Positions 33,946 to 43,427 of a stretch of DNA of 64,000 bases are shown here, one piece after another. The stretch lies in contig OY970196.1 in NCBI GenBank assembly GCA_963708205.1, positions 2,418,001 through 2,482,000 on the forward strand, read 5' to 3'. The notes under the pieces are model-generated. The model had not been told where the DNA came from, made no database searches, and saw only the letters and a list, made by a program, of their open reading frames with translations. Source of the DNA: CAVYTF01 sp963708205. GTDB lineage: Bacteria; Bacteroidota; Bacteroidia; Chitinophagales; Chitinophagaceae. A program made the position numbers and the translations under genes. How positions within the stretch are numbered: the stretch's first letter is position 1; every line of letters begins with the position of its first letter.

Positions 33946-35598
33946 TTATTTGCTTTTCTGCAAGTTTGGATGTGGTGCAGGAACTGTGTTCGGTCCATCT
34001 TCGGTTGTACCCTGAAGATCAACTGTATTTGCATCACCGCTTTGTCCATAAGTGAAGATCATGCGATTTTCTGAAATACCTTGTTTGCTTACAAGATAAT
34101 TAATAACAGCATTTACACGATCCCAGCTTAATTGTTGAGCAGATTTGCTTGAAGCGCCATAGCCAATCACTTTTACTTTGCAGTCAGGATTTGCATTTAT
34201 TTGAGAGGCAGCACTTGCAAGTAATGCCTGAGCATCTTTGCTTATTGTTACACTATTGCCTTTAAATGTTACACTTGGTAAACTTCCCAAAGAGCAAGCA
34301 GCCATTTTAGGAGCCATGTTGCGCATTGAATCGCAGCAAGGAGGTTCAGGGCATTTACCAACTCCATCCGCATCAACAGGAAAGCAATTTTGAGGAGTTA
34401 ATTTTTCTTTATCTCTGCAATCAGGGACACCATCACCATCTGTATCAAGGCTTACACCGTGCGTATCAACGGCACAACCTTTTGGAGTATTTGGTTCCAT
34501 ATCAAATTGGTCAGTAACGCCATCTCCATCAGCATCTGGCAATACAACCGGAGGTAGCTTCATGTGCTTTGGAGCGTTAACTTCATTATACACATAATTG
34601 TTTGGATTAAGCCACCATAAAGGCAATACACGTTTTGTAGTGTTTCCTAGATTAAAATTCAATCTTACTTGACTGTTGCTTTGAATATCAGCAGAAGCGC
34701 CGCTAACAATACCATCTAAATTATCATTACCAGTTACAGTAAATCTTTGTTCAATAGCGAAATTAACTCTATCACTTAATCTGAATGCAACACCACCGCC
34801 AAAATCTAATCCATGCATTAAAAGCCAATTATCACTTACACGCCCTATAAAATATCGGCTTCCACGTTGTACAGGTGCGTTAACCCATCCTGCATTTATA
34901 TTATCATAAGCAGCTTTAACTGCTTTCTGAATATCACCAGTTGTTTGGCTTAAATCAATTGTACTAAAATCAATCGCGGGTGTGCCATTAGAATTTGGAT
35001 TTCTAACATCAACATCTGCACCCTGTATAGAATATCCCACCAATACATACCAGTCTGCTTTAGGATTTCCTCTATAATGGCTCATTGAGTTTAAACTAAT
35101 CAGGGCATCCAAAGATAATTGATGAATTTCTGTACGATAATCAACCATGAATTGCTGAAAACTATTTGCGTAAGTTCTATATGGATCATTTCCTATTGTT
35201 GGAGGATAACCTGTTTCATAGTTTAACCCTGATCTTCTTTCATTATCAATACCATAATTAATTGATCCAAAATATGCAGCCCGTAAAGAAATTACATGAC
35301 CAAGCGATTTCCTTAAAGAAATGCTTCCGCCATAACCTGCACGTGATGCTACATCTCCACCAATAATAGCCAAGCCACCGCCGAATCCAAGTTCCCACAT
35401 ACTACGTGGTTTAGATGGATAGGGATAAGCATTGTTCATAAACTCGTTATGCTGAGGCATACTTTTGGTTGATACCTTAGAGGAGTCCATGACCCAGGAA
35501 TCACTGGCGTCATTCATTGTTGTTGTTGTTTGTGCAAATGTTGCTGTCTGAAGCAAACCTAATAAGCCTGCTATCAAAATGTACTTTTTGCTAACCAT
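33946..35598 (-). CDS. OmpA-family outer membrane protein with calcium-type repeats
   Basis: The 550-residue protein has a signal peptide (LIAGLLGLLQTATFA, cleavage after FAQ). Residues about 65-345 form an N-terminal beta-barrel (WELGFGGGLAIIGGD and following strands). Residues 355-425 carry thrombospondin type 3-like motifs (DADGDGVTDQFD, DTDGDGVPDCRD) with an unusual number of Cys (PEPPCCDS). The C-terminal OmpA peptidoglycan-binding domain covers about 440-535 and includes AQQLSWDRVNAVINYLV. It anchors the outer membrane to peptidoglycan. A full consensus promoter and a clean terminator bracket it as a strongly expressed single gene. Confidence 0.9.
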   Translation of the reverse strand: MVSKKYILIAGLLGLLQTATFAQTTTTMNDASDSWVMDSSKVSTKSMPQHNEFMNNAYPYPSKPRSMWELGFGGGLAIIGGDVASRAGYGGSISLRKSLGHVISLRAAYFGSINYGIDNERRSGLNYETGYPPTIGNDPYRTYANSFQQFMVDYRTEIHQLSLDALISLNSMSHYRGNPKADWYVLVGYSIQGADVDVRNPNSNGTPAIDFSTIDLSQTTGDIQKAVKAAYDNINAGWVNAPVQRGSRYFIGRVSDNWLLMHGLDFGGGVAFRLSDRVNFAIEQRFTVTGNDNLDGIVSGASADIQSNSQVRLNFNLGNTTKRVLPLWWLNPNNYVYNEVNAPKHMKLPPVVLPDADGDGVTDQFDMEPNTPKGCAVDTHGVSLDTDGDGVPDCRDKEKLTPQNCFPVDADGVGKCPEPPCCDSMRNMAPKMAACSLGSLPSVTFKGNSVTISKDAQALLASAASQINANPDCKVKVIGYGASSKSAQQLSWDRVNAVINYLVSKQGISENRMIFTYGQSGDANTVDLQGTTEDGPNTVPAPHPNLQKSK

Positions 35599-35651
35599 AG
35601 GTATAATTTAGATTGTTGTTTAATGTTTTGGAATTAGTAATTTATTTTTCG

Positions 35652-35682
35652 CAAAAATAGTTAATGCAAATGAAATACCAAA
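35652..35682 (-). promoter_or_regulatory. promoter of the OmpA-family gene
   Basis: On the minus strand TTTG (35682-35679) and TATTTTTG (35659-35652) are separated by 19 bp, a complete match to the Bacteroidota TTTG-N19-TAnnTTTG promoter. The expected leader is about 47 nt. Confidence 0.75.
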
Positions 35683-35797
35683 CTTTAAAATTTTTTACTT
35701 TTTTAATATATATCAAAAAAGCATTGACATAAATATAAATGATAACGTTGCATAAAGAGATGTTTTATTTGAGACTATATTGCGTTTTCTTATAGTA

Positions 35798-36760
35798 ATG
35801 GATAAAGCAAACAAATTAATTAAAGCTGAAATGGAGTCTTTTGAAAAATATTTCAGAGAAGCCATGAAAAGCAAAGTGCCATTGCTTGATCGCATTATGC
35901 AATACATTGTAAAGCGAAAAGGAAAACAGCTAAGACCAATGTTTGTGCTGCTTTGCGCAAAAATGGGTGGTGATATAAACACTTCAACTTACCGTGCAGC
36001 TTCTCTTGTTGAGTTGCTCCATACTGCAACATTAGTGCACGACGATGTGGTTGACGAATCCTTTCAAAGACGGGGATTTTTTTCTATAAATGAATTGTGG
36101 AAAAATAAAGTTGCAGTGCTTGTTGGCGATTATCTTTTATCTAAAGGTCTTCTCTTATCCATTGATAACAATGATTTTGATATACTCAAAATTTTATCAA
36201 AAGCTGTGAAGAATATGAGCGAAGGAGAATTATTGCAAATTGAAAAAACAAGAAATCTGAATTTAAAAGAAGAAACGTATTTTGAGATTATAAAAGGCAA
36301 AACAGCTTCCTTGCTTTCCTCAGCGTGCGCTGCGGGAGCATTTACCACTTTCGATGAAAAATTTTTTATTGAAAAACTTGAATTGTTTGGTGAATATGTT
36401 GGGATGGCTTTTCAAATTAAGGATGATTTGTTTGATTATGGCAACACGCTTACTGGCAAACCAACAGGAAATGACATCAAAGAAAAAAAATTGACACTTC
36501 CATTGATTTATACTTTAAATAATTGCGATGCATCTTTAAAAAAGAAAATTATTTATATAGTAAAAAATGAAAACCGGGATAAACAAAAAGTTCGCTTCGT
36601 TGCTGATGCCGTTAAGCAAAGCGGTGGCATAAATTACGCAGAAAAACAAATGTTTGATTACAGAGATCTTGCATTAAATATTTTGTATGAATTTCCTGCA
36701 AGCGAAACACGCGAAGCACTTGAAGATTTAGTACGCTATACAACAGATAGAAATTTTTAG
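35798..36760 (+). CDS. polyprenyl diphosphate synthase
   Basis: ATG at 35798 gives a 320-residue protein (MDKANKLIKAEMESFEKYF). It has both Asp-rich motifs of trans-prenyltransferases, LVHDDVVDES near residue 80 and QIKDDLFDY near 205, together with GKQLRPMFVLL and KGKTASLLSSACAAG. It extends farnesyl diphosphate with isopentenyl units to the long chain used for menaquinone. The exact chain length is not evident. recJ begins 8 bp later on the same strand. Confidence 0.92.
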   Translation: MDKANKLIKAEMESFEKYFREAMKSKVPLLDRIMQYIVKRKGKQLRPMFVLLCAKMGGDINTSTYRAASLVELLHTATLVHDDVVDESFQRRGFFSINELWKNKVAVLVGDYLLSKGLLLSIDNNDFDILKILSKAVKNMSEGELLQIEKTRNLNLKEETYFEIIKGKTASLLSSACAAGAFTTFDEKFFIEKLELFGEYVGMAFQIKDDLFDYGNTLTGKPTGNDIKEKKLTLPLIYTLNNCDASLKKKIIYIVKNENRDKQKVRFVADAVKQSGGINYAEKQMFDYRDLALNILYEFPASETREALEDLVRYTTDRNF

Positions 36761-36767
36761 GAAAGAA

Positions 36768-38468
36768 ATGATGCAAAAAAGATGGAAAATATTACGTGCT
36801 GAAAATGATGTTGTAAAAAATTTATACGATGCTTTAAAAATAAATCTTACGCTGTGCAAAATTTTAGTGCAGCGAAATATAAAAACATTTGATGAGGCAA
36901 AATATTTTTTTCGTCCGCAACTTTCTCATTTGCATGATCCGTGGTTAATGAAGGATATGCGCAAAGCAGTTGACAGAATAATGCTTGCCTTTTCTCAGCA
37001 GGAAAAAATTTTAGTTTTTGGTGATTATGATGTTGATGGCACAACATCCGTTGCAGGCATGTTTCAGTTCTTAAAAAATATTTACAGAGAAGTTGATTTT
37101 TATATTCCGCATCGTTACAAAGAAGGTTATGGCATTTCAAAAATGGGAATTGATTATGCTAAAGAAAATAATTTCTCTTTAATTATTTCCCTTGATTGTG
37201 GTATCAAATCAATTGACCTTGTTGATTATGCAAATTCTTTAAACATAGATTTTATTATTTGTGATCATCATTTGCCAGATGAAAAAATTCCTGATGCTGT
37301 TGCCATTTTAAATCCTAAACAAAAAGATTGCAATTATCCTTATAAAGAACTTTGTGGCTGTGGTGTTGGCTTTAAATTAATGCAGGCATTAAGTGGTGAG
37401 ATTCAATTACCCGAAGAAAGTTACCTGCGGTTTCTTGATCTTGTTGCCACAGCAATTGCTGCAGACATTGTTCCTGTTACAGGTGAAAATCGCGTGCTTG
37501 CATTTTATGGTTTAAAAAAAATAAATGAAGATCCATCCGTTGGCATCAAGGCTTTGATGAAGCTTGCCGCCATGCAAAAACATATTTATCTCACCAATCT
37601 TGTTTTTATTGTTGCGCCGCGCATTAATGCTGCGGGCAGAATGGATGATGCAAAAAAAGCTGTGCAATTATTTATCGAAAAAGATTTTGATAAAGCCCTG
37701 CAATATTCAGAAATGCTGCACAACGATAACGTTGATAGAAAAGAAGCAGACCTTACTATTACTGAAGAAGCGCTTGCTATGATTGGAGCAGATGATGTTC
37801 ATGTAAAAAGAAAAACAACCGTGCTTTATCAGCAGCATTGGCATAAAGGTGTTGTTGGAATTGTTGCTTCGCGATTGATTGAAAATTATTACCGACCAAC
37901 TGTTGTGCTTACAAAAAGTGGTGATGTTGTTGCAGGCAGCGCAAGGAGTGTTGCAGGTTTTAATTTGTATGAAGCGGTGCATGCATGCCGTGAACATTTG
38001 CTTGGATACGGCGGACATTTTGCTGCTGCAGGAATGACGATGCTGGAAGAAAACGTACATGCTTTCAGCAACAAATTTGAAGCGATAGTTGCAGAAACTA
38101 TTGCTGAAGAATCATTATGTCCTGAAATAATTATTGATGCTGAAATAAATTTTGATGAGATCAATCAAATTTTTTTTAACATCATTCAGCAGATGGAACC
38201 ATTTGGTCCTGGAAATATGCGACCCGTTTTTATTGCCAAAAAAGTTATGAATAAAGGATATTCAAAAGTTTTAAAAGAGCAGCATATTCGTTTTGTGCTG
38301 CATCAAAATAATATCACCTTCACAGGCATTGGTTTTAATATGCACGATAAATTTCATTTGCTTGAAAAAAATAATCCGCTCGATATTGTTTTTACAATTT
38401 GTGAGAACGAATGGAATGGAGAAAAACAATTGCAACTGAAAATGATAGATTTTGCGTTAGCTTCTTAG
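36768..38468 (+). CDS. recJ: single-stranded-DNA-specific exonuclease RecJ
   Basis: The 566-residue protein has the DHH phosphoesterase core: FGDYDVDGTTS (about 84-94), SLDCGIKS (about 142-149) and ICDHHLPDE (about 163-171). The DHHA1 domain contains GYGGHFAAAGMT (about 407-418), followed by an OB-fold-like C-terminal domain. RecJ degrades single-stranded DNA 5' to 3' in recombination and mismatch repair. It is probably co-transcribed with the polyprenyl synthase gene, and its stop codon overlaps the stop of the convergent glycosyltransferase gene in the sequence TTAG. Confidence 0.95.
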   Translation: MMQKRWKILRAENDVVKNLYDALKINLTLCKILVQRNIKTFDEAKYFFRPQLSHLHDPWLMKDMRKAVDRIMLAFSQQEKILVFGDYDVDGTTSVAGMFQFLKNIYREVDFYIPHRYKEGYGISKMGIDYAKENNFSLIISLDCGIKSIDLVDYANSLNIDFIICDHHLPDEKIPDAVAILNPKQKDCNYPYKELCGCGVGFKLMQALSGEIQLPEESYLRFLDLVATAIAADIVPVTGENRVLAFYGLKKINEDPSVGIKALMKLAAMQKHIYLTNLVFIVAPRINAAGRMDDAKKAVQLFIEKDFDKALQYSEMLHNDNVDRKEADLTITEEALAMIGADDVHVKRKTTVLYQQHWHKGVVGIVASRLIENYYRPTVVLTKSGDVVAGSARSVAGFNLYEAVHACREHLLGYGGHFAAAGMTMLEENVHAFSNKFEAIVAETIAEESLCPEIIIDAEINFDEINQIFFNIIQQMEPFGPGNMRPVFIAKKVMNKGYSKVLKEQHIRFVLHQNNITFTGIGFNMHDKFHLLEKNNPLDIVFTICENEWNGEKQLQLKMIDFALAS

Positions 38469-39595
38469 CCTTTCAATTCAACAAAACTTTCATACACTTC
38501 TTCCAGCTTTCTTATATTTTTTTTCAGGTCATGTTCGCGGATAATTAAATCTCTTGCTGCATCTCCAAGCTGTTTTGCTTTTTGGTTATCAGTCGCAATG
38601 GTGCAAAGACTTTCAATATATTCCTGCGGTGTGATGCACGCAAAACCATTCATGTTATTTTGTATCATATCGTTGTTGCCATCAACATTGCTGACAACGC
38701 AAGGCACAGCTTCGTGCATCGCTTCAAGCAATGCATACGCCAAACCTTCAAACACAGACGGAAAAAGAAATGCATTTATCTGCTGCAAAAAACTGCGGGA
38801 AGTATTAAGGTCGCCGCGCTGCAAAAGATGCACATTTTCTTCAATGCCATATTCCTTTATTTTCGCCACAACTTCATTCATCAAATGATCGTGCTCGCCA
38901 ATACCGAGAAAATAAAAGTGAGCATCCGTGCCTAATTTTTTTATTACGCCATTTGCAATATCAACAAAGAGCAAAGGATTTTTTTGCGGCGTTAATCTTC
39001 CGATGGTGCCAAATTTTATGGGCGTTTCAAGTTGGTACAAACCTTTATCACGCACATCATTCAGCTCGGTAATGATAAGAGAATTCGGTATGATAAAAAT
39101 ATTTTCACGTTTAAAGCCAAGCTCATAAACCAACCTGTTAGATTCGGTATAAGACACCGCGAGAATTTTATACGTGAATTTTTTTCCGAATAATTCAAGC
39201 ATAAAAAACAACACTCTTTTCATGCCTGAAAAAGATAAGTAGGAGAGTGCATGCGGCGTAAACAGTGACTTGTAGCCCGCAAGCTTTGTTGCTATTCTTC
39301 CTAAAAATCCACCTTTGGAACTATGCAAATGTGTGAGCGCAGGTTTTTCTTTTCTGATAATTCCGATCAATTGAAAAATAGAGATCACGTCAAGAAACGG
39401 ATTGAAGCCGCGCGCCATTTTCAGCCGCCTGAAACGAACGTTATATTTTGTACAATAAGGTTCAAGATATTCTGAAATGGTACCGATAATTACGATCTCA
39501 AATTTAGTATGATCGATCGTGCTGAGCACCTGCTTGAGGTAAGTTTCCACACCACCAACTGACTGCGTGATATGTAAAACTTTTATGCGATTCAT
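38465..39595 (-). CDS. family 4 glycosyltransferase
   Basis: This is a 376-residue GT-B enzyme. The N-terminal half begins KVLHITQSVGGVETYLKQVL, the usual acceptor-side start. The donor domain has FGTIGRLTPQKNPLLFVD (about 200-217) and the retaining-enzyme motif FPSVFEGLAYALLEAMHEAV with E-x7-E (about 283-302). It lies downstream of the sulfated-polysaccharide operon on the same strand, separated from uxs by 184 bp that hold repeat copy C. It is the only sugar transferase next to that locus and probably serves it. Confidence 0.88.
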   Translation of the reverse strand: MNRIKVLHITQSVGGVETYLKQVLSTIDHTKFEIVIIGTISEYLEPYCTKYNVRFRRLKMARGFNPFLDVISIFQLIGIIRKEKPALTHLHSSKGGFLGRIATKLAGYKSLFTPHALSYLSFSGMKRVLFFMLELFGKKFTYKILAVSYTESNRLVYELGFKRENIFIIPNSLIITELNDVRDKGLYQLETPIKFGTIGRLTPQKNPLLFVDIANGVIKKLGTDAHFYFLGIGEHDHLMNEVVAKIKEYGIEENVHLLQRGDLNTSRSFLQQINAFLFPSVFEGLAYALLEAMHEAVPCVVSNVDGNNDMIQNNMNGFACITPQEYIESLCTIATDNQKAKQLGDAARDLIIREHDLKKNIRKLEEVYESFVELKG

Positions 39596-39640
39596 TTACA
39601 AAAATAATTTCCCGCTAATTTTTTTGAGATTTTTTTTTAA

Positions 39641-39691
39641 TACCAACTGCAGTTTTTCATAGCAGCATCGTTGCGTCGCAATCCTTTCATC
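39641..39691 (+). repeat. dispersed repeat, copy C
   Basis: This is a solo copy in the gap between uxs and the family 4 glycosyltransferase gene. It starts TACCAAC, and its 37-bp core at 39655-39691 differs from copy A at a single position. Nothing else is visible in this 184-bp gap. Confidence 0.75.
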
Positions 39692-39779
39692 GTTCGCCAT
39701 ACTATTACACTTCAGATTGTATTTATATTTTTTTTATTTTTTCAACATTCACTGTGCAATAGATTTTCGAAAGAAGTTT

Positions 39780-40769
39780 TTATTTTTTAAAAGCAGCAAA
39801 GTCTTTGTGCTCTTTTTTATACAACTGTTCTTTGGTAATGGTTTTAAAATAAGCATAGGTTTTTTCCAACCCTTCTTTGCGGCTCACTTTTGGCTCCCAA
39901 TCGAGCAGTTTTTTTGCAAGCGTAATATCCGGCTGCCGTTGTTTGGGATCATCTTTTGGCAAAGGCTCGTAAATTATTTTTTGATTTGCTCCGGTAAGTT
40001 TTAAAATTTCTTCCGCAAAATCTTTTATAGTAATTTCTCCCGGATTTCCAATGTTCACAGGACAAACATAATCGCTCAAAAGCAAGCGGTAAATTCCTTC
40101 AATCAAATCATCACAATAACAAAAACTTCTTGTCTGGCTTCCATCTCCAAAAACTGTCAGGTCTTCGCCCCGAATGGCTTGACCAATAAATGCAGGAAGA
40201 ACGCGGCCGTCATTTAGTCTCATGCGCGGACCATATGTATTGAATATTCTTACAATTCTTGTTTCTACGCCATGATAAGTATGGTAAGCCATCGTGATAG
40301 CTTCCTGGTAACGTTTGGCTTCATCATACACTCCGCGCGGACCAACAGGATTTACATTACCCCAATAATCTTCTGTTTGCGGATGCACAGATGGATCTCC
40401 GTACACTTCAGAAGTAGATGCAACAAGGATCCGGGCTTTTTTTTCTTTTGCCAACCCTAATAAATTATGCGTGCCGAGGGCGCCCACTTTTAAGGTCTGA
40501 ATAGGAATTTTTAAATAATCAATCGGGCTTGCGGGAGAAGCAAAGTGCATGATGTAATCAAGGTTGCCGGCAATGTGTACAAACTTGGTAACATCATGAT
40601 GATAGAATTCAAAATAAGGGGAAGGAAATAAATGCTGAATGTTAAGCAGGTCGCCGGTAATAAGGTTATCCATGCCGATCACAGTATAACCTTTCTTCAA
40701 AAAATAATCACACAAATGCGATCCTAAAAAACCTGCGGCGCCGGTAATGAGCACTTTTTTTTTCATCAA
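39780..40769 (-). CDS. uxs: UDP-glucuronate decarboxylase (UDP-xylose synthase)
   Basis: This is a 329-residue extended short-chain dehydrogenase. The NAD-binding loop is ITGAAGFLGSHLCDYFL (about 8-24). The family-specific HFASPASPIDYLKIPIQTLK (about 75-94) and the catalytic ASTSEVYGDP with GVYDEAKRYQE (Tyr-x3-Lys) are all typical of UXS rather than of plain epimerases. It oxidises, decarboxylates and reduces UDP-glucuronate to UDP-xylose. It lies 9 bp downstream of ugd, which makes its substrate, so the two form a UDP-xylose module in the polysaccharide operon. Confidence 0.92.
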   Translation of the reverse strand: MMKKKVLITGAAGFLGSHLCDYFLKKGYTVIGMDNLITGDLLNIQHLFPSPYFEFYHHDVTKFVHIAGNLDYIMHFASPASPIDYLKIPIQTLKVGALGTHNLLGLAKEKKARILVASTSEVYGDPSVHPQTEDYWGNVNPVGPRGVYDEAKRYQEAITMAYHTYHGVETRIVRIFNTYGPRMRLNDGRVLPAFIGQAIRGEDLTVFGDGSQTRSFCYCDDLIEGIYRLLLSDYVCPVNIGNPGEITIKDFAEEILKLTGANQKIIYEPLPKDDPKQRQPDITLAKKLLDWEPKVSRKEGLEKTYAYFKTITKEQLYKKEHKDFAAFKK

Positions 40770-40778
40770 ATAACTAAA

Positions 40779-42104
40779 TTAGTTTTTGTGGTTTAATCCG
40801 ATACCAAAATATACAAATCCTCTTTGCTTCATATCATTTGCGTGATAAATATTGCGTCCGTCAAATATTACCGCACCTCTCATACATTTGCGAATCAGCT
40901 CCCAATCAGGCAGGCGAAATTCCGGCCATTCGGTAACAAGTACCATCGCGTCTGCACTCATTACGGCAGAGATAGCATCATTAGCATAAATTATTTTATA
41001 ACCAAGCGTATGCTTTGCTTCTTCCATTGCCACCGGATCGTAAGCCTGCACATAAGCCCCTGCTTCGAGCAATGCATTTATCAAAACAAGAGATGGCGCT
41101 TCGCGCATGTCGTCTGTATTTGGTTTGAAAGAAAGACCCCAAATGCCGATTCTTTTTCCCTTTAAATTATTGCCGAAATACTCAGAGATCTTTTTAAAGA
41201 TCACGGTTTTTTGATCATCATTTACAAGATCAACTGATTTTAAAATGCGCAGCTTATAGCCATAATCTTCCGCAGTTCGTATCAATGCTTTTACATCTTT
41301 TGGAAAGCAGGAACCTCCATAACCAATGCCGGGATAAATAAATTTTTTGCCTATTCTAACATCAGAGCCAATGCCTGCTCTCACTTCATTGACATTTGCG
41401 CCAACCAATTCGCAAAGATTGGCAATATCATTCATGAAAGAAATTTTTGTTGCAAGCATAGCATTTGCCGCATACTTCGTCATTTCTGCCGAAGGAATAT
41501 CCATAAATAAAATAGGATGTCCGTTTAAAAGAAAGGGCTCATACAATTGGTTCAAAAGAGTCTTAGCTTTTTCAGATTCTACACCAACAACAATGCGGTC
41601 AGGCTTTAGAAAATCATCTATTGCTGCGCCTTCTTTCAAAAATTCAGGATTCGATGCTACATCAAAATCAATGTCTGCATTACGATCCTTCAATGCGTTT
41701 GCAATAGCAGCTTTTACCTTTGCTGCAGTACCAACGGGAACGGTACTTTTTGTAACCACAACAAGATAGCCGGTCATGTATTTTCCAATAGCATTTGCTA
41801 CTGCCAGCACATATTGAAGATCGGCGCTGCCGTCTTCGCCGGGAGGTGTGCCTACTGCAATAAAAGCAACCTGCGCACCAACAATTGCTTCTTCGAGTTT
41901 TGTGCTGAAATGTAATCTTGCTTTTTTCGTATTGCGTTCTACCAGATCATCAAGACCCGGTTCGTAAATAGGTAAAATACCCCGATTGAGTTTATTAATT
42001 TTTTCTTCGTTGTTATCAACACAAACAACATCAGTACCTACCTCTGATAAACAAGCTCCTGTAACAAGTCCAACATATCCTGTTCCTACAACTGCAATTT
42101 TCAT
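40779..42104 (-). CDS. ugd: UDP-glucose 6-dehydrogenase
   Basis: The 441-residue protein starts IAVVGTGYVGLVTGACLSEV with the NAD-binding glycines. It has the catalytic Cys in YGGSCFPKDVKAL (about 260-272), the proline-rich hinge before it and the C-terminal GLSFKPNTDDMREAPS (about 327-342). It oxidises UDP-glucose twice to UDP-glucuronate. Together with the downstream uxs it supplies acidic sugar and pentose donors. It follows cysN by 42 bp on the same strand. Confidence 0.95.
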   Translation of the reverse strand: MKIAVVGTGYVGLVTGACLSEVGTDVVCVDNNEEKINKLNRGILPIYEPGLDDLVERNTKKARLHFSTKLEEAIVGAQVAFIAVGTPPGEDGSADLQYVLAVANAIGKYMTGYLVVVTKSTVPVGTAAKVKAAIANALKDRNADIDFDVASNPEFLKEGAAIDDFLKPDRIVVGVESEKAKTLLNQLYEPFLLNGHPILFMDIPSAEMTKYAANAMLATKISFMNDIANLCELVGANVNEVRAGIGSDVRIGKKFIYPGIGYGGSCFPKDVKALIRTAEDYGYKLRILKSVDLVNDDQKTVIFKKISEYFGNNLKGKRIGIWGLSFKPNTDDMREAPSLVLINALLEAGAYVQAYDPVAMEEAKHTLGYKIIYANDAISAVMSADAMVLVTEWPEFRLPDWELIRKCMRGAVIFDGRNIYHANDMKQRGFVYFGIGLNHKN

Positions 42105-42146
42105 AATAACAATTCTGTTTTGGTTTCAATAAATATTTAAAGTTTT

Positions 42147-43403
42147 TTATTCGATGATCATACCTGCGGCAACAGTTTCATTTGTTGTTTCATCAATCAA
42201 AATCAACGAACCTGTTGTGCGGTTTTTTCTGTAAGCATCATATACCACAGGCTGCATGGTTCTTAATTTCATTCTTGCAATATCATTCATCTTTATATTT
42301 TTATCATCTTCCATTCTGTGAAGTGTATTGATGTTCATTTTATAAATAATTTCTTTAATTACAGACCTAACTTCACGGCTTGAATTACGAAGAAAATATT
42401 TTGCTCCCGGCTGCGGACCTTTGCCATTAAGCCAGCAGATCATAAGGTCAATATCCTGGCTTACTTCGGGCTGGTTGTTTTCTTTCACGATCATATCACC
42501 ACGACTTATATCAATATCATCTTCAAGCGTAATGGAAACAGACATTGGCGCAAATGCTTCTTTTATTGCACCATCAAAAGTATCAATGGCTTTTATGGTT
42601 GATTGAAGGCCTGAAGGCAATACAGAAATTTTATCGCCCGGTCTAAAAATACCTCCCGCAATTCTGCCTGCATAACCACGATAATCATGATGTTCTGAAG
42701 AATGTGGGCGAATAATTGTTTGCACAGGAAATCTTGCATCAATATGATTATAATCACTACCAATATGTATCGTTTCCAACTCATGCAACAATGTTGCGCC
42801 ATGATACCATTCTGTATGTTTGGAATGGTTTACTACATTGTCTCCATTCAGTGCGCTGATAGGAATATAACGCACATCATTTATATCAAGCTTGCTTGCA
42901 AACTCCGTGTATTCATCAACAATTTTATTATATACTTCTTCGGAGTAATCAACAAGATCCATTTTGTTTACACAAACAATAATATGCGGAATCTGCAAAA
43001 GAGAAGCTATGTATGAATGACGGCAGGTTTGCTCTACAATTCCGTTTCTTGCATCAACAAGGATCAATGCAAGGTTGGCTGTTGACGCACCTGTAACCAT
43101 ATTTCTTGTGTATTGAATATGACCTGGCGTATCAGCAATAATGAACTTCCTTTTTGGTGTGGCAAAGTAGCGATATGCAACATCAATGGTTATGCCTTGT
43201 TCTCTTTCAGAACGTAAGCCATCAGTTAAAAGTGAAAGATCAACATGGGATAATCCTTTGCGTTCGCTTGATTGTCTTACAGCTTCGAGCTGATCTTCAA
43301 AAATAGATTTTGAATCATATAATAATCTTCCGATCAATGTGCTCTTACCATCATCCACACTGCCTGCAGTTGTAAAGCGTAATAATTCTCTGTTATGCGC
43401 CAT
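42147..43403 (-). CDS. cysN: sulfate adenylyltransferase large subunit CysN
   Basis: This is a 418-residue EF-Tu-like GTPase. P-loop GSVDDGKST is at 14-22, followed by the switch II DTPGHIQYTRNM, NKMDLVD, and GMIVKE-type beta-barrel domains to the end. CysN couples GTP hydrolysis to adenylylation of sulfate by CysD, giving adenosine 5'-phosphosulfate (APS). It is the separate-subunit form without a fused kinase, and the kinase CysC is encoded two genes upstream. It lies 24 bp after cysD inside the polysaccharide operon. Confidence 0.96.
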   Translation of the reverse strand: MAHNRELLRFTTAGSVDDGKSTLIGRLLYDSKSIFEDQLEAVRQSSERKGLSHVDLSLLTDGLRSEREQGITIDVAYRYFATPKRKFIIADTPGHIQYTRNMVTGASTANLALILVDARNGIVEQTCRHSYIASLLQIPHIIVCVNKMDLVDYSEEVYNKIVDEYTEFASKLDINDVRYIPISALNGDNVVNHSKHTEWYHGATLLHELETIHIGSDYNHIDARFPVQTIIRPHSSEHHDYRGYAGRIAGGIFRPGDKISVLPSGLQSTIKAIDTFDGAIKEAFAPMSVSITLEDDIDISRGDMIVKENNQPEVSQDIDLMICWLNGKGPQPGAKYFLRNSSREVRSVIKEIIYKMNINTLHRMEDDKNIKMNDIARMKLRTMQPVVYDAYRKNRTTGSLILIDETTNETVAAGMIIE

Positions 43404-43427
43404 TTGATTTTTTTAATTATTTATTTA

